Below, piece by piece: positions 25,331 to 34,932 of a stretch of 64,000 nucleotides of DNA. The position numbers were made by a program, and so were the translations under genes. The stretch comes from Arthrobacter sp. ISL-28 (lineage in GTDB: Bacteria; Actinomycetota; Actinomycetes; Actinomycetales; Micrococcaceae). Under the pieces are notes generated by a model that did not search any database, was not told the origin of the DNA, and saw only the letters and a program-made list of their open reading frames with translations. Within the stretch, counting starts at the first letter, position 1; each line of letters starts with the position of its first letter. The stretch lies in assembly GCF_018613875.1 (NCBI RefSeq), contig NZ_JAGGPJ010000006.1:73002-137001 (forward strand). Direction: 5' to 3'.

Positions 25331-26365
25331 ATGGATTTTCCCGCCCTCGCCGTCGACGTTCATCCGCACTCCTGGACGGGCCGTTTCGACGGCGACGGCG
25401 AAGCACACCGCCGGTGGTGGCAGGCCGTGACCCCTTACGGGGAAGTCCGCAGCGGCGTCAGTCCGTTCCGGGCCGATCCGCCAGTCAGGGTTGCCCCGCC
25501 TGTCAGCGCCTCCTCCGCCGCCGGGGTTGCCCCTTCTGACCGGCCGGCCCGCCCGGCCGTGGTCCTCGGCTTCTGCAGCGACGAGGGCGTCCGGCGCAAC
25601 AAGGGCCGGACCGGCGCCGCAAAAGCACCGGCCGCCATCCGCAGTGCACTGGGCCCGCTGGCTTTCCATCTGGGCAGACCCGTCCTGGATGCCGGCGACG
25701 TGGCAGTCCGGGACGGCCAACTCGAAGCGGGCCAGGCAAGGGCGGGGGTCGCAGTCTCGGCACTGCTCGACGCCGGCAACCTGACGTTGCTGCTGGGCGG
25801 CGGCCACGAGACCGCCTTCGCGAGCTACCTCGGCGTCGCCGGCTCCGAAGCCGTGCGCGGCGGCAAGCGCCTCGGGGTGCTCAACCTGGACGCCCACTTC
25901 GACCTCCGCGATGAGGCCGCACCCAGTTCCGGCACGCCGTTTCTCCAGATGGCCCGGGCGGAAGCTGCCGCAGGGCGCGAACTGAAGTACGCCGTCGTCG
26001 GCCTTTCCGAACCGAACAACACGCAGGCTCTGTTCAACACCGCCCACCGCCTGGGCGTGAAATATCTCGTGGACGAGGACTGCACTCCGGACGCGGTGCA
26101 TGCTTTTGTGGCGGATTTCCTGGCCGACATTGACGTTCTGTACCTGACGATTGATCTTGATGTGCTGCCGGCTGCGGTGGCTCCGGGGGTGAGCGCGCCG
26201 GCGGCGTTCGGTGTCCCGCTGCGGATCATCAGCGCCGCCTGCCGCCAGGCGGCCGCCAGCGGAAAGCTGCTGCACGCGGATGTGGCGGAGCTGAACCCTG
26301 CTTTCGACGTCGACGGCCGCACAGCCCTCGTGGCGGCACGGCTGATCAACACCCTGCTGGCTTAG
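25331..26365 (+). CDS. hutG: Formimidoylglutamase
   Basis: 344 aa ureohydrolase-fold enzyme that splits N-formimino-L-glutamate into glutamate and formamide, the last step of the direct histidine pathway. The two-Mn motifs are intact: GGGHE (H159), NLDAHFD (D187, H189, D191) and TIDLDV (D275, D277). The HutG-type loop CSDEGVRRNKGRTGA distinguishes it from arginase. A Pro/Ala-rich N-terminal stretch is unusual. It lies 5 kb from hutH-hutU and on the opposite strand. Confidence 0.92.
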   Translation: MDFPALAVDVHPHSWTGRFDGDGEAHRRWWQAVTPYGEVRSGVSPFRADPPVRVAPPVSASSAAGVAPSDRPARPAVVLGFCSDEGVRRNKGRTGAAKAPAAIRSALGPLAFHLGRPVLDAGDVAVRDGQLEAGQARAGVAVSALLDAGNLTLLLGGGHETAFASYLGVAGSEAVRGGKRLGVLNLDAHFDLRDEAAPSSGTPFLQMARAEAAAGRELKYAVVGLSEPNNTQALFNTAHRLGVKYLVDEDCTPDAVHAFVADFLADIDVLYLTIDLDVLPAAVAPGVSAPAAFGVPLRIISAACRQAAASGKLLHADVAELNPAFDVDGRTALVAARLINTLLA

Positions 26366-26439
26366 CCCGTCAGGACGGGCCTCCGCCAGGCCCGGTGGAC
26401 GGACCCGGATCGTACCGGTTGTCGCTCCGATCAGACCTG

Positions 26440-28629
26440 TCAGCGGGCTTTGTTGCGGTGCCGCACTGACGGGCGCGGCGCGGGAACCTTCTTGATCATG
26501 GAGGCAGCGGGTTTGGGGAATGCCTCGGCGGGATACAGTCCGGCCACCTTGTTCATGTACTGAGACCACTGCGGCCCGGCGATCATGTAGCCGTCGACGC
26601 GGTCGTAGAACTTTCCGTTGATGGTGAGGTTCCGGCCGGGCCGCTTCTGCCCCTCCAGTGCGTCGCCGAAGAAGGAGGCCGTGGCCAGCCCGGTGGTGTA
26701 GCCCACCACCCAGCTGGCACCGTTGCTGTTGTTCGTGCCCGTCTTGGCCGCAATCGGCATGCCGCTCTTGATCTTGGGCTTGATGTAAATTCCGGACCCG
26801 ACCTTGAGGACGTCCTGAAGCACCGCATTCACGCCGCGGGCAACCTCCCGGTCGACGGCGTCCTTGCAGCTGGGCTTCTGGCCGGGAAGCGGCTTTCCCG
26901 CGAGGTCCGCCACCCGAAGGATGGCCATCGGCGCACAGTACTGGCCATCGGCGGCGAACGTGGCGAAGGCGTTGGCCATCTGAAGCGGGGCCACAGCCGT
27001 ACCTCCGAGGATATTGCCCAGCTGGTGCATGTTGACCCGGGAGCCGTCCAGCCCGCTGTGGATACCCACTGCGTCGACCATTTTCTGGATTCCGCAGAAG
27101 TCCAGCTGTGCCGCGGAGGCAAATGTGGCGGTGTTGATGGAGTTGTAGAGCCCGTAGTTGACCGGCATCTTCCGGTAGTAACCGGCAGAGGCGTTCTGCA
27201 GATCATCGGCGGCTTCAAGTCCTGCCTTGCGCTGCTTGGTGCTGTAGGCGCCGAGGACCTTCCCGCAGGAGGACCGCCACTTGAATCCGAGCGGATATTC
27301 CCGCTTGGACGCGTCCACGACCTGCGTGATCTTCTTGCCCTCGTTGAGCCATTGCGCGAAGGTGAACGGCTTCATGGTGGAGCCTGGCTGGAAGCCCCCG
27401 GCGCCGTTAAGATCATTGCCATTGGGGTCCTGGGAATCCACGTTGAAATTCAGCTGCGTGTCGAACTTCCCCTTCTGGGGCAGGAACACCGTGTTCTGCG
27501 CCATCGAGAGGATCTTGCCGGTACCCGGCTGGACCGAGATCACGGACGCCCCCCACCTGCCAGGGTTATCCCCTGCCGTCGCGTCCACTTGGGCCTGGGC
27601 CGCGGCCTGCAGGCGGCTGTCAAGGGTGGTGGTGATGGTCAGCCCGCCGCGGTACAGCTTCTGCTCTCGCGCTTCGGTGTCCGGGCCGAACGCGGGGTTG
27701 TTCAGGATCAGATGGCTCACGTAGTCACAGAAATAGGGGGCCATCGTTGCGGCGGCGCAGCCCTGGTTGGATGGCCTCAGCTTCAGGGCCACGCCCGTGG
27801 CCTTCGCGGCGACATACTGCTTCCTGGTGATCTTGCCCTGTTCGAGCATCGCCTGCAGGACCTGGTTGCGCCGCGCGAGGGAGTTCTCCGGATTGGTCAC
27901 CGGATCGTAGAAACTTGGGCTGTTGACCAGCCCGGCCAGCAGGGCCGCCTGCGGCAAGGTGAGTTTGCTCGCCGGAACACTGTAGAAGTGCCGGGCGGCC
28001 GCCTCAATTCCGTAGGCGCTGCGGTTGAAGAAGACAATGTTGAGATAACCCTCGAGGATCTGGTCCTTCGTGTATCTCTGTTCCAGAGCCATGGCCAGCC
28101 GCATCTCGCGCAGCTTGTCCCCGATGTTCTTCTGTCCGCTGAGGATCACCTGCTCTTCACGACCGGCGGAGATCTTTGATTCATTGACGACGTTGGTCAC
28201 GTACTGCTGGGTCAGGGTTGACGCGCCCTGCCGCTCCCCCCGGGTGAGATTGCTCGTCAATGCGCGCAGAACGCCCTGGGTATCCACGCCGCTGTGCTCG
28301 TAGAACCGGCTGTCTTCGATCGCAATAACCGCATCCTTGATAAACGGGGACATCTGTCGGAGCGGAACACGCACCCGGTTTTCGGTATAGAAAATGGCGA
28401 TCGGTTTTCCGTCCGACGTCACCATCCTGGTGGTTTGCGCCGGCGGATCCACCGCCAGTTCAGTGGGAAGGCTGTTGAAATAGGAGATCGACCGGCTGAC
28501 CGTGGTGCCGGCGAGGGCGGCCGCCGGCACGAGGAAACTGGCCACGAGGACTCCACAGATGCCGCTGACCAGCAGGAACCCGAGCATCCCAGCCAAGGCC
28601 CCAGCCGTCTTGGACAGAAACTTCTTCAT
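26440..28629 (-). CDS. Bifunctional penicillin-binding protein (class A PBP)
   Basis: 729 aa membrane-anchored peptidoglycan synthase. A short cytoplasmic tail and one membrane helix (LVSGICGVLVASFLVPAAAL) are followed by the GT51 transglycosylase domain (AIEDSRFYEHSGVDTQGVLRA; GASTLTQQYVTN) and the transpeptidase domain with S417-x-x-K (GSTMKPF), SIN (SxN) and K629-T-G-T (AKTGTNN). It ends in a basic tail (KKVPAPRPSVRHRNKAR). It is a single-gene unit convergent with hutG. Confidence 0.95.
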   Translation of the reverse strand: MKKFLSKTAGALAGMLGFLLVSGICGVLVASFLVPAAALAGTTVSRSISYFNSLPTELAVDPPAQTTRMVTSDGKPIAIFYTENRVRVPLRQMSPFIKDAVIAIEDSRFYEHSGVDTQGVLRALTSNLTRGERQGASTLTQQYVTNVVNESKISAGREEQVILSGQKNIGDKLREMRLAMALEQRYTKDQILEGYLNIVFFNRSAYGIEAAARHFYSVPASKLTLPQAALLAGLVNSPSFYDPVTNPENSLARRNQVLQAMLEQGKITRKQYVAAKATGVALKLRPSNQGCAAATMAPYFCDYVSHLILNNPAFGPDTEAREQKLYRGGLTITTTLDSRLQAAAQAQVDATAGDNPGRWGASVISVQPGTGKILSMAQNTVFLPQKGKFDTQLNFNVDSQDPNGNDLNGAGGFQPGSTMKPFTFAQWLNEGKKITQVVDASKREYPLGFKWRSSCGKVLGAYSTKQRKAGLEAADDLQNASAGYYRKMPVNYGLYNSINTATFASAAQLDFCGIQKMVDAVGIHSGLDGSRVNMHQLGNILGGTAVAPLQMANAFATFAADGQYCAPMAILRVADLAGKPLPGQKPSCKDAVDREVARGVNAVLQDVLKVGSGIYIKPKIKSGMPIAAKTGTNNSNGASWVVGYTTGLATASFFGDALEGQKRPGRNLTINGKFYDRVDGYMIAGPQWSQYMNKVAGLYPAEAFPKPAASMIKKVPAPRPSVRHRNKAR

Positions 28630-28812
28630 TCTTCCAGCTCACCACGCATCCTGATTGCCTTCAGGATACGCGCCGCCCTGTCACCCTATCCACACACCGC
28701 CACCCAGCCCGGCGTGCCATCCCGGCCAGGAGGCACCGGACAACCCACCTCGGCCGGCCACCGCCGCCAGCCCACCACCGCCAGCCCACTGTCGTAGACG
28801 GGAGTGACCGTC

Positions 28813-30117
28813 TTAGACCGGAGTGTGCGGCGCCTTTCCTTCGTCCCCGAATTCCTCGGCCGCCCGACGCTCGCGAAGCCGGTCCAGCCGCAACATCACC
28901 GGGGCAGTCGTGACACCGTGCAGCAGCACTGACGCGGCCACCACCAGGCCGACAAGCGCCCAAAGGTAATCCGCTTGGGGCCCGAACTCGCCCTTGCCGA
29001 GCGCATACGACAGGTAATACAGCGAGCCGATGCCACGGATGCCGAAGAAGGAAATGGCGGTCCGTTCCCGCGGGCCGGTCTTGCCTCGGGCGAGGGCCAG
29101 CCAGCCGGACAGCGGACGGACCAGCAGCAGGAAGGCCAGCGCCACCCCTATCTCGGCCCAGCCCATTCCCGCCAGGAGGCCTCTTGCGATCGCTCCGCCG
29201 AACAGGACCAGGATCACGACGGTCATCAGCCGCTCCAGTTGTTCCACGTAGGCGTGCAACACGCGGTGGTAACCGTGAGTGTGCTCTGCGGCCCTGATGG
29301 TCACGGCACACACGAAGACGGCGATGAAGCCGTAGCCCTCGACCATCTCGGTCACGCCGTACGCCAGGAACGTGGCGGCCAGCGCGACGAATCCCTCGGA
29401 GTGGTTGGAGAGGCGGATGCTGTCATGCCGCGCGGAGAAGAAGAGCCTGGCCAGAGCCTTGCCGGTCCCGTACCCCAGAAGCATCCCCATGCCAATCCGC
29501 CACAGGACATCCACGGCGAACCACCCAGGGAACCATGCCGACGGCGACGTGCCCACGACGCTCATGGCGATAGCCAAATAAACGAACGGGAAGGCGAGGC
29601 CGTCATTAAGTCCTGCCTCGGAGGTCAGCCCGAACCTGACTTCGTCCTCCTTGTCCGTTTCTTCGTCCTCATCGGCCGGCTCGCCGACCTGGACCTCGGA
29701 AGCCAGGACGGGGTCCGTGGGGGCCAGGATGGCTGCGACGAGCAGGGCGGCAGCCAGTCCCAAGCCAAGGACCCATAGGCCAAGGATTGTCAGGCCCAGA
29801 ATGGACAGCGGCATGGCAATCCCGAGCATTCGCCAGGTGGTGGCCCAGCGGCGGAGGCCAATCGGGCGGTCCAGGGCCAGCCCTGCACCCATGAGCGAGA
29901 TGATGACGCAGACTTCCGTCAGGTGCATCGTGAAATCTGCGTGCAGGACAGGGTCCGGATCAGGAAGACCGCCCAGCAGGCTGAAGGCGGCGAACCCGGC
30001 GGCCAGGAACACCATGGGCATGGAGAACGGCGCGTTCCGGAGGAGCTTGGGCAGGATTGCGGCGACGAAAACGGCGACACCGGCCGCGACGAAGATGATG
30101 CTTGGGGCTTCAAACAC
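28813..30117 (-). CDS. CPA1-type cation:proton antiporter
   Basis: 434 aa. The GTG at 30117 (VFEAPSIIFVAAG) is preferred over the ATG six codons upstream because AGGAGG lies 5-6 bases before it. Twelve or so membrane helices include the ion-binding stretch LAPTDPVLASEVQVG and GLNDGLAFPFVYLAI, with the ND pair of CPA antiporters. Expected to exchange Na+ or K+ for H+. An acidic loop ADEDEETDKEDE is notable. Confidence 0.92.
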   Translation of the reverse strand: MFEAPSIIFVAAGVAVFVAAILPKLLRNAPFSMPMVFLAAGFAAFSLLGGLPDPDPVLHADFTMHLTEVCVIISLMGAGLALDRPIGLRRWATTWRMLGIAMPLSILGLTILGLWVLGLGLAAALLVAAILAPTDPVLASEVQVGEPADEDEETDKEDEVRFGLTSEAGLNDGLAFPFVYLAIAMSVVGTSPSAWFPGWFAVDVLWRIGMGMLLGYGTGKALARLFFSARHDSIRLSNHSEGFVALAATFLAYGVTEMVEGYGFIAVFVCAVTIRAAEHTHGYHRVLHAYVEQLERLMTVVILVLFGGAIARGLLAGMGWAEIGVALAFLLLVRPLSGWLALARGKTGPRERTAISFFGIRGIGSLYYLSYALGKGEFGPQADYLWALVGLVVAASVLLHGVTTAPVMLRLDRLRERRAAEEFGDEGKAPHTPV

Positions 30118-30319
30118 TGTCGCCTCCTGGTTCATTCCGGGTATGCGCGGGTCTGACCCACATTAGCGGCCGGGTCAATCCCGACGGGAGCTTTCGCACT
30201 GGTGTGGAACCAGCGAGAAAGAGCCGGCCAAGCAGGTTAAATGCCAGTCATCTTACGTTTAAAGATACGCGGGGGTAGACTTGGCTCCGGTCTCGGCACG
30301 AAACACAGAAAGTCGGTAC

Positions 30320-30580
30320 ATGAGCACAGCAACAATGGAGCGCCCAACCGCTTCGTCATCCGCGTCAAGCTCGTCGAATTCCCGGTCCATCCACCTGGCC
30401 TTCACCAGCGCGGACCAGGTCCACGATGGTTTGGAATCTGCAGTCGAATCCCTGATCGAAACAGCCGCCCAGGAGGGCACCTGCGGCATCCGGGTCACCC
30501 GGTATGAGGCGGGCCGGTACACCGTCGCCCTCGACGAGTCTGTCCCCTTCGGCGAAACGCACGAAGACATCGCAGCCTAG
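30320..30580 (+). CDS. Small conserved-looking hypothetical protein
   Basis: 86 aa. A Ser-rich N-terminus (TASSSASSSSNSRS) is followed by an alpha/beta segment (HLAFTSADQVHDGLESAVESL; GIRVTRYEAGRYTVALDESVPFGETHED). No family is recognised. It has its own terminator and probably its own promoter in the 180 bp upstream. The ATG at 30320 gives the compact domain, whereas an earlier start adds 13 residues. Confidence 0.6.
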   Translation: MSTATMERPTASSSASSSSNSRSIHLAFTSADQVHDGLESAVESLIETAAQEGTCGIRVTRYEAGRYTVALDESVPFGETHEDIAA

Positions 30581-30585
30581 CACGC

Positions 30586-30655
30586 AAAAAGCCCCCGCCT
30601 CTGGCCTCATCCGTTGCTGAACAGCACCGGATGATCCCACGGTCGGGGGCTTTTT
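30586..30655. terminator. Double-hairpin bidirectional terminator
   Basis: Outer stem AAAAAGCCCCCG / CGGGGGCTTTTT encloses an inner hairpin TCATCCG-T-TGCTG / CAGCA-C-CGGATGA. T-runs on both strands make it a terminator for the small plus-strand gene and for the minus-strand gene at 30694. Confidence 0.88.
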
Positions 30656-30693
30656 TGTGCGTAAACCCTAGTATTTGATGATGGTACGGGCGG

Positions 30694-30930
30694 CTAGGCC
30701 CGCCGGACCTGCACGCCGTCGGACTTCATGAAGGGCTGCGAGTCGGAATGCCCGCTGCCCACAAGCCAGAGGACGTTACCGCTCCGTGAGATCTCCTCAA
30801 CCTCGCCCGCCGCAATGACATGCGCGTGCTTGATGATCTCGACCCGCTCGCCAGGCTGCAATGATCCCCAGTCGGAAACCGTAGCAGCATGTGCGATGCG
30901 CCTGGATAGGACTGCCCCACGTGCTTTCAT
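30694..30930 (-). CDS. Small basic hypothetical protein
   Basis: 78 aa from the ATG at 30930, 11 bases behind AAAGGGG. A GTG start 36 bp upstream would place that ribosome site inside the gene, so the shorter form is preferred. The sequence looks like a small beta barrel (GERVEIIKHAHVIAAGEVEEISRSGNVLWLVGSG, in part). Cytosolic, function unknown. A pair of direct repeats lies 57-81 bp upstream. Confidence 0.6.
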   Translation of the reverse strand: MKARGAVLSRRIAHAATVSDWGSLQPGERVEIIKHAHVIAAGEVEEISRSGNVLWLVGSGHSDSQPFMKSDGVQVRRA

Positions 30931-30986
30931 TTGAACTTCTACCCCTTTGTGATGTTCGTGCGCCACAGCATCTTTGATGTGACTTT

Positions 30987-31011
30987 TACTACACCTTCAG
31001 TTCTACTACAC
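30987..31011 (-). promoter_or_regulatory. Direct-repeat operator GTGTAGTA x2
   Basis: Two identical 8-bp repeats (minus strand GTGTAGTA at 31004-31011 and 30987-30994) with a 17-bp period, between hutH and the small gene at 30694. They resemble a direct-repeat operator or overlapping promoter element. No regulator is assigned. Confidence 0.35.
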
Positions 31012-31092
31012 TCCGCACGCGTGTGCCGGTCGCGTTGCAGAGTATTTCGGCGGCGCCGGAAAAAGTTTCCCGGCGCCGCACATTGTTCAGCC

Positions 31093-32685
31093 TCAGGCAA
31101 GAATCCCTACGGCGGATTCGGCAGCGGCGCGCACCTCGCCGGACGCCACCAAACGGTCAGCTGCCTCCAGCTCAGGCGACAGGAACCTGTCTGTGCCCGG
31201 ACCGTCGACGACGTTGCGCAGCGCGGCGATGACGGCCGTCCCCGCGGGGCCCGGTGTCAGGGCTCCCCCGGAGAGCTGCGTGCGCATGTCGATGGCACGT
31301 GCCGACGTCACGAGTTCGATCGCCAGGACGCGGCGCAGGTTTTCGACTGCCTTCCTGAGTTTGCGTGCGGCGTGCCAGCCCATCGAGACATGGTCCTCCT
31401 GCATCGCGGAGCTCGGAATCGAGTCCACCGAGGCAGGAACCGCCAGCCGCTTGTTGTCCGAGACCAGGCCCGCCTGGGTGTACTGGGCGATCATCAGCCC
31501 CGAATCCACGCCCGGGTCACCCGCCAGGAATGCCGGCAGTCCGTGGGAGCGGGCCGGGTCCAGCATCCGGTCCGTGCGCCGCTCGGCGATGGAACTTAGG
31601 TCCGCCACGGCGATGGCCAGGAAGTCCAGCACGTAGCCCACCGGCGCGCCGTGGAAGTTGCCGTTGGACGAGACGCGCCCGTCCGGCAGGACCACCGGGT
31701 TGTCGATGGCGGCCGCGAGCTCGCGGGACGCCACGAGGTCAGCATGGTCCACGGTGTCCCGCACCGCCCCCGCCACCTGTGGAGCACAGCGCAGCGAGTA
31801 GGCGTCCTGGACCTTGGAGTCCCCCACACGGTGCGACGCCACGATCGGCGAATTCGACAGGACCCGCAGCATGTTGTCGGCACTGGCGGCCTGTCCGGGG
31901 TGCGGCCGCAGGGCCGCGTGGAGTTCCGGCAGGAACACCTGATCGGTGCCGAGCAGCGCCTCGACACTGAGCGCTGCGGTGATATCCGCCGTCGTCAGCA
32001 ATTGCCGGATGTCCGCGATGGCCATGAGCAGCATGCCCAGCATGCCCTCAGTGCCGTTGACAAGTGCCAGGCCCTCCTTCTCCGCGAGGGTGACCGGCTC
32101 GATCCCATGGTGGGCGAGGACTTCGGCCACGGGGCGCCCGTTCTTGCCGCCGTAAAGCTCGCCGTCGGGGCCCGTCGCCTCGCCCTCGCCCATCAGCACC
32201 AGGGCACAGTGCGAGAGGGGCGCAAGGTCACCGGAGCAGCCCAGCGAGCCGAATTCGCGGACCACCGGAGTAATGCCGGCGTTGAGCACGTCCACCATGG
32301 TCTGCAGGACAACGGGGCGGACGCCGGTACGGCCGGAGGCCAGGGTCTTGGCGCGCAGGAACATGATGCCGCGGACCACTTCGCGCTCCACCGCCGGGCC
32401 CATGCCCGCTGCGTGGCTGCGGATGAGCGACTTCTGCAGCTGGGTCCGAAGCTCGTTCGGGATGTGCCGGTTGGCCAGCGCCCCGAAGCCCGTGGAGATG
32501 CCGTAGGCGGGAACGTCACTGGAGGCGAGGTCGTCGATGTGGGCCCGTACCTTGGCCACTGTGTCGAGGGCTTCCTGGGAGACGGTCACCTTGGCATCGT
32601 GGCGGGCGACGGCGACGACATCCTCGGGAGTGACGCCGCTGGAGCCGAGGGTAACGGTCAGCGGTTGTTGGGTAGTGATGGTCAT
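31093..32685 (-). CDS. hutH: Histidine ammonia-lyase
   Basis: 530 aa cytosolic enzyme deaminating L-histidine to urocanate. The MIO prosthetic group forms from C150-S151-G152 (GSLGCSGDLAPLSH). The Cys in place of the usual Ala is the form seen in actinobacterial HutH. The catalytic Y61 region YGISTGFGALANRHI is intact, as are SSNGNFHG and QEDHVSMG. The start at 32685 follows AGGAATC. Second gene of the hutU-hutH unit, with a palindromic repeat element in the 149-bp gap between them. Confidence 0.97.
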   Translation of the reverse strand: MTITTQQPLTVTLGSSGVTPEDVVAVARHDAKVTVSQEALDTVAKVRAHIDDLASSDVPAYGISTGFGALANRHIPNELRTQLQKSLIRSHAAGMGPAVEREVVRGIMFLRAKTLASGRTGVRPVVLQTMVDVLNAGITPVVREFGSLGCSGDLAPLSHCALVLMGEGEATGPDGELYGGKNGRPVAEVLAHHGIEPVTLAEKEGLALVNGTEGMLGMLLMAIADIRQLLTTADITAALSVEALLGTDQVFLPELHAALRPHPGQAASADNMLRVLSNSPIVASHRVGDSKVQDAYSLRCAPQVAGAVRDTVDHADLVASRELAAAIDNPVVLPDGRVSSNGNFHGAPVGYVLDFLAIAVADLSSIAERRTDRMLDPARSHGLPAFLAGDPGVDSGLMIAQYTQAGLVSDNKRLAVPASVDSIPSSAMQEDHVSMGWHAARKLRKAVENLRRVLAIELVTSARAIDMRTQLSGGALTPGPAGTAVIAALRNVVDGPGTDRFLSPELEAADRLVASGEVRAAAESAVGILA

Positions 32686-32757
32686 GATTCCTACTTCTCT
32701 GGGGGCCACGCAAGCAGGGTTCCTGGGCCGAGCTTGCGAGGTTAGGGGATCGTGGGG

Positions 32758-32817
32758 ATCGATTGCTCCGTAAGGGCCCTTTTGGAGGCTCAGAACGGCA
32801 GTTACGGAGCAATCGAT
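32758..32817. repeat. GCTCCGTA palindromic element, copy 2
   Basis: A perfect 16-bp inverted repeat ATCGATTGCTCCGTAA / TTACGGAGCAATCGAT (32758-32773 and 32802-32817) around a 28-nt inner region that is only partly paired. It lies between hutU and hutH on the cotranscribed strand, so it could alter mRNA processing between the two genes. Confidence 0.88.
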
Positions 32818-32834
32818 GGATGTTTGGACCCTGG

Positions 32835-34532
32835 TTAGCGGGTTTCTGTCATGGGGATGCGGACGCCGCGTTCCTTGGCGACCTCGACGGCGCGCGGGTA
32901 GCCGGCGTCGGCGTGGCGGATGACGCCCATGCCGGGGTCGTTGGTGAGGAGGCGTTCGAGTTTCTGGGCTGCGAGGTCGGTGCCGTCGGCGACGGAGACC
33001 TGGCCGGCGTGGATGGAGCGGCCGATGCCCACGCCGCCGCCGTGGTGGAGGGAGACCCAAGTGGCCCCGGAGGCGGTGTTGAGCAGCGCGTTGAGCAGCG
33101 GCCAATCGGCGATGGCGTCCGAGCCGTCGGCCATGGCCTCGGTTTCCCGGTAGGGGGAGGCAACGGAGCCGGAGTCGAGGTGGTCGCGGCCGATCACGAT
33201 GGGCGCTTTGACCTTGCCTTCCTTGACGAGCTGGTTGAACAGGAGCCCGGCCTTGGCGCGTTCGCCGTAGCCCAGCCAGCAGATGCGGGCGGGCAGGCCT
33301 TCGAACTCCACGCGTTCACCTGCGGCATCTAACCAGCGGTGCAGGTGCTTGTTCTCCGGGAAGAGCTGCTTGATGGCCGCATCCGTGACGGCGATGTCCT
33401 CCGGGTCTCCGGAGAGAGCCACCCAGCGGAACGGGCCCAGGCCCTCGCAGAACAGCGGGCGGATGTAGGCCGGAACGAAGCCGGGGAATTCGAAGGCCCG
33501 GGTGTAGCCCCCCTTCCGGGCTTCGTCGCGGATCGAGTTGCCGTAGTCGAACACCTCGGCGCCGGCGTCCTGGAATTCCACCATGGCCTGGACATGCTTT
33601 GCCATCGATGCCTGGGCCTTCTTGGTGAAGCCTTCCGGGTCCGCGGCGGCCTCGCGGTGCCATTCCGCGACGGAGATGCCCTCGGGGAGGTAGGACAGGG
33701 GGTCGTGGGCGGAGGTCTGGTCGGTGACGATGTCCACGGTGAGCTCGCCGGCGTTGTGCCGGCGCAGGATCTCGGGGAACACCTCCGCGGCGTTGCCCAC
33801 GTACCCCACGGACCAGCCGCGGCGCTCTTCCTTGGCCTTAAGCACCTTGGCGATGGCGGCGTCGAGATCCGTTTCGACCTCGTCCAGGTAGCGCTTGCCG
33901 GCGCGGCGGCGCAGGCGGGTCTCGTCGACGTCGACAATCAGGCACGCGCCGTCGTTCAGGGTGACGGCGAGCGGCTGGGCGCCGCCCATCCCGCCGCAGC
34001 CACCGGTGAGGGTCAGGGTCCCGGCGAGGGTGCCGTTCTCGTCCCCGGTGAGTTTGCGGGCGATCGCGGCGAAGGTCTCGAAGGTGCCCTGCAGGATGCC
34101 CTGGGTGCCGATATAGATCCAGGACCCGGCGGTCATCTGGCCGTACATCATCAGGCCCTCGGCCTCGAGCCGGCGGAATTCAGGCCAGTTCGCCCAGTCA
34201 CCCACGAGGTTGGAGTTGGCCAGGAGTACGCGAGGCGCCCACTCGTTGGTGCGGAACACACCCACCGGCTTGCCGGACTGAACCAGCAGGGTCTCGTCCT
34301 TTTCCATGCTCTCCAGGGTGCGGATGATCGCGTCAAACGCCGCCCAGGACCGGACCGCACGCCCGGTGCCGCCATAGACCACCAGGTCATCCGGGCGTTC
34401 GGCGACCTCAGGGTCCAGGTTGTTCATCAGCATGCGCAGCGGGGCTTCCGTCTGCCAGGACTTGGCGGTGAGCTCGGTGCCGCGGGCTGCTTTGACCGGG
34501 CGGGCACCGGTGGTGAAATCGGCGGGTGCCAT
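32835..34532 (-). CDS. hutU: Urocanate hydratase
   Basis: 565 aa cytosolic NAD-dependent enzyme converting urocanate to imidazolone propionate. Start at 34532 ([12 protein letters not shown]) with a GGAGCC-type site. Family blocks seen: [14 protein letters not shown], the NAD-binding [35 protein letters not shown], and the C-terminal [21 protein letters not shown] with the conserved Cys. First gene of the hutU-hutH unit. A HutR-type site lies about 100 bp upstream. hutI is not in the window. Confidence 0.97.
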   Translation of the reverse strand: MAPADFTTGARPVKAARGTELTAKSWQTEAPLRMLMNNLDPEVAERPDDLVVYGGTGRAVRSWAAFDAIIRTLESMEKDETLLVQSGKPVGVFRTNEWAPRVLLANSNLVGDWANWPEFRRLEAEGLMMYGQMTAGSWIYIGTQGILQGTFETFAAIARKLTGDENGTLAGTLTLTGGCGGMGGAQPLAVTLNDGACLIVDVDETRLRRRAGKRYLDEVETDLDAAIAKVLKAKEERRGWSVGYVGNAAEVFPEILRRHNAGELTVDIVTDQTSAHDPLSYLPEGISVAEWHREAAADPEGFTKKAQASMAKHVQAMVEFQDAGAEVFDYGNSIRDEARKGGYTRAFEFPGFVPAYIRPLFCEGLGPFRWVALSGDPEDIAVTDAAIKQLFPENKHLHRWLDAAGERVEFEGLPARICWLGYGERAKAGLLFNQLVKEGKVKAPIVIGRDHLDSGSVASPYRETEAMADGSDAIADWPLLNALLNTASGATWVSLHHGGGVGIGRSIHAGQVSVADGTDLAAQKLERLLTNDPGMGVIRHADAGYPRAVEVAKERGVRIPMTETR

Positions 34533-34630
34533 GAGGGGCTCCTTCGAGTTGCTGGGTGGTTCGGTGAAGTGCTTCTGTATCAACTAAAGCCCCTCCCCGG
34601 CAGCGTAAACAGGGGTTTCGGAACGCCCCT

Positions 34631-34666
34631 GTCCGGTATTCCAGACGGTGTACGCGCCTGCCAGAC
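34631..34666. promoter_or_regulatory. HutR-type operator upstream of hutU
   Basis: GTCCGG-TATT-CCAGAC (34631-34646), which on the minus strand reads GTCTGGAATACCGGAC, one mismatch from a perfect palindrome, plus a second CCAGAC half-site at 34661-34666, 20 bp away. It matches the operator next to the IclR gene (39452-39471) and agrees with the TCTG-N6-CCAGA type of site I recall for corynebacterial HutR. The rest of the 400 bp between hutU and the HNH gene shows no gene. Confidence 0.65.
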
Positions 34667-34932
34667 CGGGACCGTGTTAGTTCGCGGGGCGCCTTGGATT
34701 CGCATGAGTGGTCGCCGCAGCACGCGATCCTGCGGACGCTTGCCGGCCACTTGTCAGGCGGGAGTCTTTTCCTTACGGGATGTGAAGGCGGCTGCCGTCG
34801 TCGGAGATTCACGTGATCCATCCCGGCGGCCATCGAGCCGCTCACGGACACCGGCTACCGCCAGTGCATAGCAGATCGACGTGCAAGCAGGACGATTGCA
34901 AGGCAGGACCAGTCGCAAGGGGCTGCGTTTTC

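Noticed and set aside
23803..25332. 509-codon minus frame opposite the NCS2 permease.
   Set aside because: His/Asp/Gln-rich composition is the usual complement of membrane-protein codons in GC-rich DNA.
26365..26380. GCCCGTC/GACGGGC hairpin after hutG as a terminator.
   Set aside because: Only 7 bp and no T-run; too weak to list.
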